Position numbers and translations under genes: made by a program
Shown here: piece after piece, positions 8,319 through 15,259 of the stretch
Layout: each line of letters starts with the position of its first letter
How positions within the stretch are numbered: position 1 is the stretch's first letter
The notes under the pieces: model-generated
Seen by the model: only the letters and a program-made list of their open reading frames with translations
The model's database searches: none
Told to the model about the DNA's origin: nothing
NCBI GenBank assembly: GCA_017880775.1
Contig: JADGRQ010000019.1
Span: 1-64,000 of the forward strand
Direction of reading: 5' to 3'
From: Burkholderiales bacterium
Lineage (GTDB): Bacteria > Pseudomonadota > Gammaproteobacteria > Burkholderiales > SG8-39
Length of the DNA: 64,000 nucleotides

Positions 8319-8365
8319 CCGCTCCACGTAGGAGGCTCGACCGCTAGAAACAGCAGTCGGGTTCC

Positions 8366-8446
8366 CTAGCCGGGTTTTACGCAGACACCCGGTCCACAAA
8401 GACGCTTCCGTCTCAAGCGCTGCTCCATTCCCTTTCGGGGAAGGAG
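8366..8446 (+). ncRNA. Structured leader RNA, copy 1 (three hairpins, RBS paired)
   Basis: Three hairpins can be drawn by eye. P1 pairs CCGGGT (8370-8375) with ACCCGG (8387-8392). P2 pairs AGACG (8400-8404) with CGTCT (8409-8413) around a CTTC loop. P3 pairs CTCC (8423-8426) with GGAG (8443-8446) and TTCCC (8428-8432) with GGGAA (8438-8442). P3 buries the Shine-Dalgarno AAGGAG (8441-8446), seven bases before ATG 8454. A second copy lies at 9899-9979 with the same hairpins and conserved linkers GCAGACACCCGG, CCACAAAGACG and CAAGCGCTGCTCC, while loop bases differ. This is the layout of a translation-controlling cis-regulatory RNA. A conserved RNA motif named chrB has been described near chromate genes, but whether this is the same motif needs a covariance-model search. 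Confidence 0.7.
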
Positions 8447-8453
8447 TACGTGT

Positions 8454-8830
8454 ATGAGCAACGGAATCGCATCAAATATCGTGCTCGGTCCAGGCGCGGC
8501 AGCAAAGCGCTCCGCAACGGCGAACCGCAGCACTCGGCTCCTCACACGATCGGATGTTGCCAGGCTGCTGCGCCTACCAGAATGCATCGACGCGGGCCTG
8601 CCGAAGGCCATCTCCGGCAGCGATATCTGCACCACCTGCACTCCATCCCGCCGATTCATTGTTGATCGGGACTGCGTACCGCCGGGCGCAAGCCAGGACG
8701 GCAAAGCGAGACGGAAACGATCGTTTTCGATTCAAGCGGGGTCGCGTTGGGAGATGTCGCTGCCGCGGCCCTGGTGTACGAGCGGGCAGTCCAGCTCAGC
8801 GGTGGTCCGTCCATCTGCCTGACGGACTGA
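8454..8830 (+). pseudogene. Wrecked ornithine cyclodeaminase/mu-crystallin family gene
   Basis: The frame starting at ATG 8454 has a normal Shine-Dalgarno seven bases upstream. It encodes about 26 unmatched residues and then LLTRSDVARLLRLPECIDA, the canonical N-terminus of the ornithine cyclodeaminase/mu-crystallin family. It then jumps directly to DICTTCTPSRRFIVDRDCV, a segment normally about 160 residues further on. After about 8690 the family's C-terminal segment (TIVFDSSGVALGDVAAAALV) continues in a different frame to a stop at 8830. So the gene has lost two internal blocks and is frameshifted. It cannot make a working NAD-dependent enzyme, because the cofactor-binding and most of the substrate region are missing. 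The intact leader RNA in front of it shows the loss is fairly recent or the leader is kept for another reason. Confidence 0.75.
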
Positions 8831-8883
8831 AACGCTCAATTAGTGAATTTACCCAGTGTCACAACCACCATGGAGACTTTGAC

Positions 8884-9837
8884 ATGCGCTATCAGTTGAA
8901 ACAAATTTACTGCCGTCCCTGGACGCTGAGCGGCCTTTCGCTGCCACTCATCGAGAGCCACTACGAGAACAACTATGGCGGGGCGCTGCGGCGCCTGAAC
9001 GCCATCACCGAGCAGCTCGAGTCGCTCGATTTCGCGAACACGCCGGGCTACGTCATCAACGGCCTGAAGCGTGAGGAGCTGGTCGCGCTCAATTCCACGC
9101 TGCTGCACGAGCTCTATTTCGCCAGCCTGGGCGGCGATGGCCGGGTGACCAATGCGATGTCCGAGGCGCTCGCGCGCGACTTCGGCTCGGTTCAGTGCTG
9201 GCGCACCGAGTTTTCCGCCATGGGCTACGCGCTGGGCGGCGGCTCGGGATGGGTACTACTTTGCTGGATGCCGCGCGACGGCCGCCTGATCAACCAGTAC
9301 GCGGCCGAACACAGCCAGGCGGTGGCGGGCGGCATCCCGATGCTCGCGCTCGACGTGTACGAGCACGCCTACCACATCGATTTCGGCGCGAATGTGAAGG
9401 CCTACGTCGACACGTTCCTGCGGAACATCGACTGGCAGGCGGTCGAGGGCCGCTACGAAGATGCAATCAAGGTGGCGCCGCCGCGGCCGCTGGTGCAGGA
9501 GGAATTCGGCAACCTGCCCGGCGTCGGCGTCGAGGAGGTGAGGGCGATGCTGGCAGAAGGCAAACCCTTGCAGCTCATCGACACGCGGCCGATGCATTTC
9601 GTCTCGCGCCAGAAGGACATCGCGGAAGGCGTCACCTGGCGCGACCCGGAGAGAGTGCAGGAATGGATGGGCGAGCTCTCGAAATCCGACCCGGTGGTGG
9701 TGTATTGCGCCTACGGCTTTCACGTCGGCTGCCGCACCGCGATCGCGCTTCGCGAGGCTGGCTTCGACGCCCGCTACATGAAGGTCGGTCATTCGGGCTG
9801 GAAGGCGGCCGGCGGCCCGATCCGGATGCAGGCGTAG
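8884..9837 (+). CDS. chrC: Fe/Mn superoxide dismutase-like domain fused to rhodanese domain (ChrC-like)
   Basis: This 317-residue fusion starts at ATG 8884 with GGAG eight bases upstream. Residues 1-200 are a Fe/Mn superoxide dismutase fold. The four metal ligands can be placed: His in ESHYENNYGG, His in STLLHELYF, and Asp and His in LDVYEHAYHIDF. The second-shell residues usually His-30 and Tyr-34 (human SOD2 numbering) are Asn and Ala by my alignment, so the active site is not ordinary. Residues about 215-317 are a rhodanese domain with an intact catalytic Cys in VVVYCAYGFHVG. In Cupriavidus chromate operons chrC is a superoxide dismutase and chrE a rhodanese; here the two activities are joined. 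Likely role: coping with superoxide or thiol damage during chromate reduction. Activity is unproven. Confidence 0.8.
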   Translation: MRYQLKQIYCRPWTLSGLSLPLIESHYENNYGGALRRLNAITEQLESLDFANTPGYVINGLKREELVALNSTLLHELYFASLGGDGRVTNAMSEALARDFGSVQCWRTEFSAMGYALGGGSGWVLLCWMPRDGRLINQYAAEHSQAVAGGIPMLALDVYEHAYHIDFGANVKAYVDTFLRNIDWQAVEGRYEDAIKVAPPRPLVQEEFGNLPGVGVEEVRAMLAEGKPLQLIDTRPMHFVSRQKDIAEGVTWRDPERVQEWMGELSKSDPVVVYCAYGFHVGCRTAIALREAGFDARYMKVGHSGWKAAGGPIRMQA

Positions 9838-9898
9838 CCGCACGGCTATCGAACTCGAAATGTAGGCGGCTGGCTGCCGGGAACGGAAGCTGAGCCGC

Positions 9899-9979
9899 CT
9901 AGCCGGGTCATAAGGCAGACACCCGGCCCACAAAGACGATCTCGTCGCAAGCGCTGCTCCCATTCCCTTCGGGAAGGAG
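9899..9979 (+). ncRNA. Structured leader RNA, copy 2 (three hairpins, RBS paired)
   Basis: This is the second copy of the leader seen at 8366-8446. P1 pairs CCGGGT (9903-9908) with ACCCGG (9921-9926). P2 pairs GACG (9935-9938) with CGTC (9943-9946) around ATCT, a different loop from copy 1. P3 pairs TTCCC (9963-9967) with GGGAA (9971-9975) and CTCC (9957-9960) with GGAG (9976-9979), so AAGGAG before ATG 9990 is paired. A weaker GAGG at 9981-9984 remains outside the stem. Being inside the transcription unit, after chrC, it could tune translation of the downstream rhodanese-ChrB fusion separately. Confidence 0.7.
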
Positions 9980-9989
9980 CGAGGTACAC

Positions 9990-10784
9990 ATGAATACGAT
10001 CACTTTTTCAGAGTTGCGGTCGGCACTTGGCGAGCGTAATGCTCCCATCGTGCTGGACGTCAGGCGGCAGCCCGCTTACCGCGAAGCGAACGACACGATC
10101 TCCGGCGCACTGCGCCGCGATCCGGACGCTGTCGGCGATTGGGCGAAAACACTGCCGCGCGGGAGCAGCGTCGTCGCGTACTGCGTGCACGGACATGAAG
10201 TGAGCCAGAAGGTGGCGAAGACGCTCGATGAACATCAAATCCGTGCGCGCTACCTGGAAGGCGGTATCGAAGCCTGGAAGGCGAAACAGGGGCCGCTTGA
10301 CCGCAAGCCCGCGGGCGGGGACACACGCTGGGTGACGCGCGAGCGTCCCAAGATCGACCGCATTGCCTGTCCGTGGCTGATCGCGCGCTTCGTCGACCGC
10401 GACGCGGAATTTCTGTACGTGCCGCCCAAGCAGGTGCTCGAGGTGGCGCAGGCGCGCGACGCCGTGCCGTACGACGTTCCCGATGTGCGTTTTACGCACG
10501 ACGGCGAGCTCTGCAGTTTCGACGCGTTCATCAAGCATTACCGATTGATCGGCGATCCAGCGCTCGAGCGGCTTGCGCTGATCGTCCGCGGCGCGGACAC
10601 CGGGAATCTGGATCTCGCCGCTCAGGCGCCGGGGCTCGCCGCCGTGTCGCTCGGACTGTCGCGCATCTTCTCGGACGACCACGAGATGCTGAAGCATGGA
10701 ATGGTCGTTTACGACGCGCTCTACGCCTGGTGCAAGGAGGGTCAGGACGAAGTCCACACATGGAATCCGGAAGCCTACCGCTGA
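9990..10784 (+). CDS. Rhodanese domain fused to ChrB C-terminal domain
   Basis: The 264-residue product has two parts. Residues 1-105 form a rhodanese domain with LDVRRQPAYRE near the N-terminus and a catalytic-loop Cys in VVAYCVHGHEVSQ, followed by LEGGIEAWKA. Residues about 112-264 are a ChrB C-terminal (chromate-exporter-like) domain that begins RWVTRERPKIDRIACPWLIA and continues FVDRDAEFLYVPP, VRFTHDGELCSFDAF and GADTGNLDLAAQAPGL. It lacks the DNA-binding half of ChrB. It resembles ChrE-type rhodaneses of chromate loci but with the extra domain. Translation starts after leader RNA copy 2, whose last hairpin covers its ribosome site. It may act on thiol or sulfane-sulfur chemistry in the cytoplasm while binding the same signal as ChrB; this is inference. 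Confidence 0.8.
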   Translation: MNTITFSELRSALGERNAPIVLDVRRQPAYREANDTISGALRRDPDAVGDWAKTLPRGSSVVAYCVHGHEVSQKVAKTLDEHQIRARYLEGGIEAWKAKQGPLDRKPAGGDTRWVTRERPKIDRIACPWLIARFVDRDAEFLYVPPKQVLEVAQARDAVPYDVPDVRFTHDGELCSFDAFIKHYRLIGDPALERLALIVRGADTGNLDLAAQAPGLAAVSLGLSRIFSDDHEMLKHGMVVYDALYAWCKEGQDEVHTWNPEAYR

Positions 10785-10810
10785 GGTGCTGGTCGAACTC
10801 CAGCAGGCGA

Positions 10811-11188
10811 TCACGGGCCGACCACGGAGACTGCCTCTCCTTCGCCTGGCCACGGCGGCATGGTGACGCCGATTGCCGACACGGCCTCCGTGCTCGAGGC
10901 GCGAAACTGGAATTGCGTGCCCATAGGAATCGTAAGACAGACGCCTGGCTCGAGTGCGACAATTTCTTCTCGTCCGGCCTGTTTGCGCCACATTTCCCCG
11001 CGGCCTGATATTACGAACCAGATTTCCTCGACCTTCCGATGCGTGACGGCGATTGACGTTTTGCCGGCTCCCAGCTCGAAATGCGCCATGCCGCCGGAAG
11101 CCAAGCCCAGCAACACGCGCACGTCAGAGCCGTCCGGACCGACGGTGATTCGATTGGACGGGAGTCGCATAGTTGCAAACGCGCTCAT
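10811..11188 (-). CDS. Cupin-domain protein
   Basis: This 125-residue single-domain cupin starts at ATG 11188, where AGAGGAA lies at a good distance; a TTG at 11212 is also in frame. The beta-barrel signature is visible as FELGAGKTSIAVTHRKVEEI (first cupin motif with one His and Glu), then ISGRGEMW and LEPGVCLTIPMGTQFQFRA (second motif). The first motif has only one of the usual two His, so metal binding may be weak. No enzyme activity can be assigned. It converges on the rhodanese-ChrB gene with 26 bases between stops and diverges from the dehydrogenase gene at 11283. Confidence 0.75.
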   Translation of the reverse strand: MSAFATMRLPSNRITVGPDGSDVRVLLGLASGGMAHFELGAGKTSIAVTHRKVEEIWFVISGRGEMWRKQAGREEIVALEPGVCLTIPMGTQFQFRASSTEAVSAIGVTMPPWPGEGEAVSVVGP

Positions 11189-11282
11189 GTCGTTCCTCTC
11201 GCTCGACTTCAATGCGGCCTAACGAAGTAGACAGCCAAAAACGCGGAGTGTACCCAAGAATTTGCTATCCTCCCTGCGTCCC

Positions 11283-12251
11283 ATGCGCACCCGCGTCCTC
11301 ATCACCGACCCCATCGATCCATCCGGCACGACGCTGCTCTCCGCGCACGCCGAACTCATCACCGCACCCGACGCCGCGCCGGACACGATCCGCCGTCTCG
11401 CGTGCGACGCCGACGCGATCATCATCCGCAGCCGCCTGCCCGACGACATCTTCGACGCTGCGCCGCGCGTACGCGCAGTCATCATCCACGGCACCGGCAC
11501 CGACCTGGTGCCGCTCGAATCGGCAACGAAGCACGCGGTAATGGTAGCCAACCTCCCCGGCGGCAACGCCCAATCGGTCGCCGAGTACTGCGTGATGGCG
11601 ATGCTGCTGCTCGCCCGCAACCAACCCGCGATCATCAACGCGCTGCGCACCGGCACCTGGGACGACGCGCGCGCGCTCGGCGCGCACGCTCACGAGATCG
11701 CGGAGATGACGCTCGGGCTGGTCGGCGTGGGAGAGATCGGCAAGCGCGTGGCGAAGGTGTGCAGGAAGGGTTTCGGCATGCGCGTGCTGGGCACCCAGCG
11801 GCGGCTCGACCAGCTGCCGCCGGATGCGGAGCCGGTGACGCTGGACGCGCTGCTCACGGAGTCGGATTTCGTGGTGGTGACCTGCCCGCTGACGCCGGAG
11901 ACGAACCACATGTTCAACCGGCACCGTTTCGCGCAGATGAAGCGCACTGCTTGGCTGATCAATGTAGGCCGCGGCCCGGTGGTCGAGGAGGACGCGCTGA
12001 TCGACGCGCTGCTCGAGAACCGCATCGCCGGCGCGATGCTGGACGTGTACGAGTACTATCGCATCGATCCCGGGCATCCGCTGTTCGGACTGGAGAACGT
12101 GATCCTCACACCGCACAGCGCCGGTGTGACGCGCGAGTCACGCGTGCGCATGGGCGTGCTGGCCGCACAGGAGACGCTGCGCATGCTCTCGGGGGAGAAG
12201 CCGAAGAATTTCGTCAATCCGGAAGTGTGGGACGCGGCGCTCGCCAGATGA
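11283..12251 (+). CDS. D-isomer-specific 2-hydroxyacid dehydrogenase
   Basis: This 322-residue NAD(P)-dependent dehydrogenase of the phosphoglycerate/lactate dehydrogenase superfamily interconverts 2-oxo and 2-hydroxy acids. The nucleotide-binding motif is GLVGVGEIGKRVAK near residue 148. The catalytic Arg lies in LINVGRGPVVEEDAL, and the catalytic His is in LTPHSAG. ATG 11283 gives the usual N-terminus (MRTRVLITDPID); a TTG seven codons upstream is possible. The stop overlaps the ATG of a truncated Bug receptor gene (ATGA), suggesting that the pair once formed a coupled uptake-and-oxidation unit. Substrate is unknown. Confidence 0.85.
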   Translation: MRTRVLITDPIDPSGTTLLSAHAELITAPDAAPDTIRRLACDADAIIIRSRLPDDIFDAAPRVRAVIIHGTGTDLVPLESATKHAVMVANLPGGNAQSVAEYCVMAMLLLARNQPAIINALRTGTWDDARALGAHAHEIAEMTLGLVGVGEIGKRVAKVCRKGFGMRVLGTQRRLDQLPPDAEPVTLDALLTESDFVVVTCPLTPETNHMFNRHRFAQMKRTAWLINVGRGPVVEEDALIDALLENRIAGAMLDVYEYYRIDPGHPLFGLENVILTPHSAGVTRESRVRMGVLAAQETLRMLSGEKPKNFVNPEVWDAALAR

Positions 12252-12403
12252 GACTTCTCATCGCTGCAATTGCCGCGATTGCGGCGCTCGCCCTGCCCGC
12301 CCAAGCGCGGACCTGGCCCGCCAAGCCGATCCGCATGGTCATCCCCTACATAATGTGCGCCTTCAATTTCCTGGAGCCCCTGGAATGCCCGCTGCCGCTT
12401 TGA
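12248..12403 (+). pseudogene. Truncated TctC/Bug-type solute receptor (N-terminal stub)
   Basis: The frame starts with an ATGA overlap on the dehydrogenase stop. It encodes a signal peptide (LIAAIAAIAALALPAQA), then WPAKPIRMVIPY, the invariant opening of Bug/TctC receptors. Directly afterwards, where the PGG loop should come, the sequence becomes unrelated and stops at 12403. The break at about 12350 is 35 bases upstream of the methyltransferase start, so a deletion or insertion event removed the remaining 290 residues. This product could be made but could not bind a ligand. Confidence 0.75.
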
Positions 12404-13188
12404 TCCGCCGCACCCGCTTCGCCTTCCTCCTCGCCGCCTTCGGCGCCGCTTTAGCCGCGCCCGCCTTCGCGCAGGCGCAGAAGGAGGCTTCTACTTACGA
12501 ACCCTCGTCGGGCCAGCCAGGTAAAGACGTCGTCTGGGTGCCGACCCCGCAGGTCGTGGTCGACAAGATGCTGGACATGGCCAAGCTGGGGTCGCGCGAC
12601 TTCGTCATGGACCTCGGCTCCGGCGACGGCCGCACCGTCATCACCGCCGCGAAGCGCGGTGCCCGCGCCCTTGGCGTCGAGTACAACCCCGACATGGTCG
12701 AGCTTTCCAGGCGCAACGCCGAGAAGGAAGGCGTTTCCGGCAAGGCGGCCTTCATCAAGGCCGACCTCTTCGAGACCGACTTTTCCAGGGCCAGTGTGAT
12801 CACCATGTTCCTGCTGCCGGAAATCAACCTGAAGCTGCGTCCGAAGCTCCTCGCCCTGAAGCCCGGCACCCGCATCGCCTCGAACACCTTCACCATGGGC
12901 GACTGGGAGGCGGACGAGTCCGTGACCCTGACGCCGGAGGTCGGCTGCAACACCTACTGGTGTACCGCGCTCCTGTGGATCGTCCCCGCCCGCGTCGCTG
13001 GCACCCACACGCTCCCGCAGGGCGAGCTGACCCTCAAGCAGCAGTACCAGATGCTTTCGGGCACCCTGCGCACCGAAGGCAAGACCTTCGTCCTCGAGGG
13101 AAAAGTGCGGGGCGAGGAGATCAGCTTCACTGCCGGCGGCCGCACGTACCGCGGCAGGATGAACGGAAAGACATTGGAGCTGCGCTGA
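12385..13188 (+). CDS. Exported class I SAM-dependent methyltransferase, paralogue 1
   Basis: This 267-residue protein starts at ATG 12385 with GGAG upstream; a GTG at 12355 is in frame. A predicted signal peptide ends near AAPAFAQ. The body is a Rossmann methyltransferase: motif I is VMDLGSGDGRTV, the acidic residue after strand 2 lies in GVEYNPDMVE, and the KADLFETDF segment corresponds to motif II. The C-terminal 60 residues form a predicted beta-rich extension (FVLEGKVRGEEISFTAGG). A signal peptide on a SAM enzyme is odd because SAM is cytoplasmic. It is very similar to the protein at 14464-15252. Its gene begins just after the break in the Bug stub, so it may have arrived with that rearrangement. 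Confidence 0.75.
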   Translation: MPAAALIRRTRFAFLLAAFGAALAAPAFAQAQKEASTYEPSSGQPGKDVVWVPTPQVVVDKMLDMAKLGSRDFVMDLGSGDGRTVITAAKRGARALGVEYNPDMVELSRRNAEKEGVSGKAAFIKADLFETDFSRASVITMFLLPEINLKLRPKLLALKPGTRIASNTFTMGDWEADESVTLTPEVGCNTYWCTALLWIVPARVAGTHTLPQGELTLKQQYQMLSGTLRTEGKTFVLEGKVRGEEISFTAGGRTYRGRMNGKTLELR

Positions 13189-13203
13189 CTTGGAATGCAG
13201 TCT

Positions 13204-14427
13204 TCATGCGGCGACGGCGGCAATGCGGGCCGCGGCAGCCGCGCGCATCGCATCCATCGCTGCTTCGACCCCGCCGCGCGCGTGCGGCATGCCCGCCTCG
13301 ACGAGCGCGAGTTCGATCGCGCCAAGCGCGCCGAGCAGCATGGGCTCATTGAGGTCGCCCATGTGGCCGATGCGGAAGACGCGTCCCTGCAGCGCACCCA
13401 GGCCCCGGCCCAGCGCGACGCCATAGCGTTCCGCGGCGACCGCGCGCACCCGGTCGGCGTCGTGCCCCGGCGGAGTCAGCACCGCGGTCAGCGAATCAGA
13501 CGCGGCTTCAGCGTCGAGCGCGTAGATCTCCGGCCCGCCGCCCGGAGACCCGCATTGCGACCATACACGCACGCAGGCGCGCGTTGCCTGCGCGAGGCGC
13601 CGGTGCCGCGCGAACACGTTCTCCAGCCCCTCCTCCTCGATCATGTCCAGGGCGGCCTCCAGGCCGTAGAAGTACGGGATCGGCGCCGTGCCGCAAAAAC
13701 ACACCTGGCGGCCGTCTTCCACTAAGGGGCGCCAGTCCCAGTAGCGGCGCGGGTTGCGCGCCGTTTGGGAAGCCTCCCAGGCGCGCGCGTTGATCGCGGT
13801 GAATGAAAACCCCGGCGGCAGCATGAGGCCCTTCTGCGAGCCGCCGACCGCGAGGTCCACGCCCCATTCGTCCATGCGGAAGTCGTACGAGGCGAGCGAC
13901 GAGATCGTGTCCACGAGAAACAGCGCCGGATGCCGTGCGCGATTCATCGCCGCGCGCACCTCGGCAACCGGGTGGCGCATGCCGGTCGCGGTCTCGTTTT
14001 GCACCAGCAGAACGGCCTTGATCGCGCCCGTGGCATCGGCGGCAAGCCGCTCGGCCACCGCGTTCGGATCGACCGCGCGCCGCTCGGGCGTGGCGACGAC
14101 CTCGACCTCGAGTCCGTACTGGCGCGCAGTGGCGGCCCAGTTCTCGGAAAAGTAGCCCGCCTGGCACACCAGCACCTTGTCGCCGGGCGAAAACAGGTTG
14201 GCGATGCTCGCGTCCCACGCGCCGTGGCCCGACGCGGCGTAGGCGATGACGAACCCCTGGCGCGTTTTCAGCACGCCCTTCAGCCGCTCGAGCGACCGGT
14301 CACGCAGGGCGACGAACTCCGGTCCTGTGAAATCCACCGCCGGGCGCGCCATCGCCTGCAGCACCCGGCGCGGGATATTGGTGGGTCCCGGATGCATGAA
14401 GAACTGCCAGCCGCGTGCAACGCTCAT
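13204..14427 (-). CDS. Class V aminotransferase (serine/alanine-glyoxylate type)
   Basis: This 407-residue pyridoxal-phosphate enzyme of the alanine-glyoxylate/serine-glyoxylate aminotransferase group would transfer an amino group to glyoxylate or a similar keto acid in the cytoplasm. Visible landmarks are HPGPTNIPRRVLQAMARP at the N-terminus, YAASGHGAWDASIANLF (cofactor phosphate region) and LFLVDTISSLASYDFRMDEW. The lysine for the Schiff base is in AVGGSQKGLMLPPG. ATG 14427 has GGGAG at six bases; ATG 14433 directly abuts that site and is less likely. The gene is on the opposite strand to two paralogous methyltransferases that flank it, with 15 and 36 bases between, so it forms an inserted-looking centre of a duplicated pair. 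Confidence 0.85.
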   Translation of the reverse strand: MSVARGWQFFMHPGPTNIPRRVLQAMARPAVDFTGPEFVALRDRSLERLKGVLKTRQGFVIAYAASGHGAWDASIANLFSPGDKVLVCQAGYFSENWAATARQYGLEVEVVATPERRAVDPNAVAERLAADATGAIKAVLLVQNETATGMRHPVAEVRAAMNRARHPALFLVDTISSLASYDFRMDEWGVDLAVGGSQKGLMLPPGFSFTAINARAWEASQTARNPRRYWDWRPLVEDGRQVCFCGTAPIPYFYGLEAALDMIEEEGLENVFARHRRLAQATRACVRVWSQCGSPGGGPEIYALDAEAASDSLTAVLTPPGHDADRVRAVAAERYGVALGRGLGALQGRVFRIGHMGDLNEPMLLGALGAIELALVEAGMPHARGGVEAAMDAMRAAAAARIAAVAA

Positions 14428-14463
14428 CTTCATCTCCCTGGATCGAGTATGTGATGATACCGG

Positions 14464-15252
14464 GTGCTCCGATATTTGATCCGCAGCGCCGGTCTCGCGG
14501 TCTTTTTCGCCGCGTTCAGCTCGTTCGTTCTCGCGCAAACGCAGAACCCGCCTTCGACCTACGAGCCCCACTCATACCAGGCAGGGAAGGACACCGTCTG
14601 GATTCCGACTGCGCAAGTCGTCGTCGACAAGATGCTCGACCTGGCCAAGGTGACATCGAGCGACATCGTCATGGATCTTGGCTCGGGCGACGGTGTCCTC
14701 GTCATCACGGCTGCCAAGCTCGGCGCCCGCGCCCTAGGCATCGAGTACAACCCGGATTTGGTCGAACTCTCCAGGCGCAACGCCGAGAAGGAAGGCGTCA
14801 CCGGCAAGGCCACCTTCATCAAGGCCGACATTTTCGAGACCGGCTTTTCCGACGCCAGCGTGATTGCCATGTTCCTGCCGACGGAAATCAACCTCAAGCT
14901 GCGCCCGAAGATCCTGGCACTCAAGCCCGGCACCCGCATTGTCTCGAATACCTTCAACATGGGCGAGTGGATAGCGGATGAGACCGCCACCCTATCGTCG
15001 GATGCCGGCTGCAACACCTCTTGGTGCACCGCGCTGCTGTGGATCGTCCCGGCCAGAGTCGCCGGCACCCATCAGATCCCGCTGGGCGAGCTCATACTCA
15101 AGCAGAAGTTCCAGACGCTCTCCGGCAGCCTGCGCACCGAAGGCAAGATGTTCTCCCTCGAAGGCAAAGTGCGCGGCGACGAAATCACCTTCAAAGCCGG
15201 TGGCCGCGAGTACCGCGGCAGGATGAACGGCCAGCAATTGGAATTACGCTGA
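14464..15252 (+). CDS. Exported class I SAM-dependent methyltransferase, paralogue 2
   Basis: This 262-residue homologue of the protein at 12385-13188 has the same motif order: signal peptide ending near FVLAQ, TYEPHSYQAGKDTVWIPT, motif I VMDLGSGDGVLV, GIEYNPDLVE and KADIFETGF. The beta-rich tail ends RGRMNGQQLELR. By eye the two share most residues after the signal peptide. The start is taken as GTG 14464; no good Shine-Dalgarno sequence is present and no in-frame ATG precedes it. It is followed by a MaoC-like gene after seven bases. The methyl acceptor is unknown for either copy. Confidence 0.75.
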   Translation: MLRYLIRSAGLAVFFAAFSSFVLAQTQNPPSTYEPHSYQAGKDTVWIPTAQVVVDKMLDLAKVTSSDIVMDLGSGDGVLVITAAKLGARALGIEYNPDLVELSRRNAEKEGVTGKATFIKADIFETGFSDASVIAMFLPTEINLKLRPKILALKPGTRIVSNTFNMGEWIADETATLSSDAGCNTSWCTALLWIVPARVAGTHQIPLGELILKQKFQTLSGSLRTEGKMFSLEGKVRGDEITFKAGGREYRGRMNGQQLELR

Positions 15253-15259
15253 GGGGCGC

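Noticed and set aside
8884..9480. First reading that the SOD domain lacks its first metal-ligand His
   Set aside because: Realigned to human SOD2 the His in ESHYENN occupies the ligand position; only second-shell residues differ.
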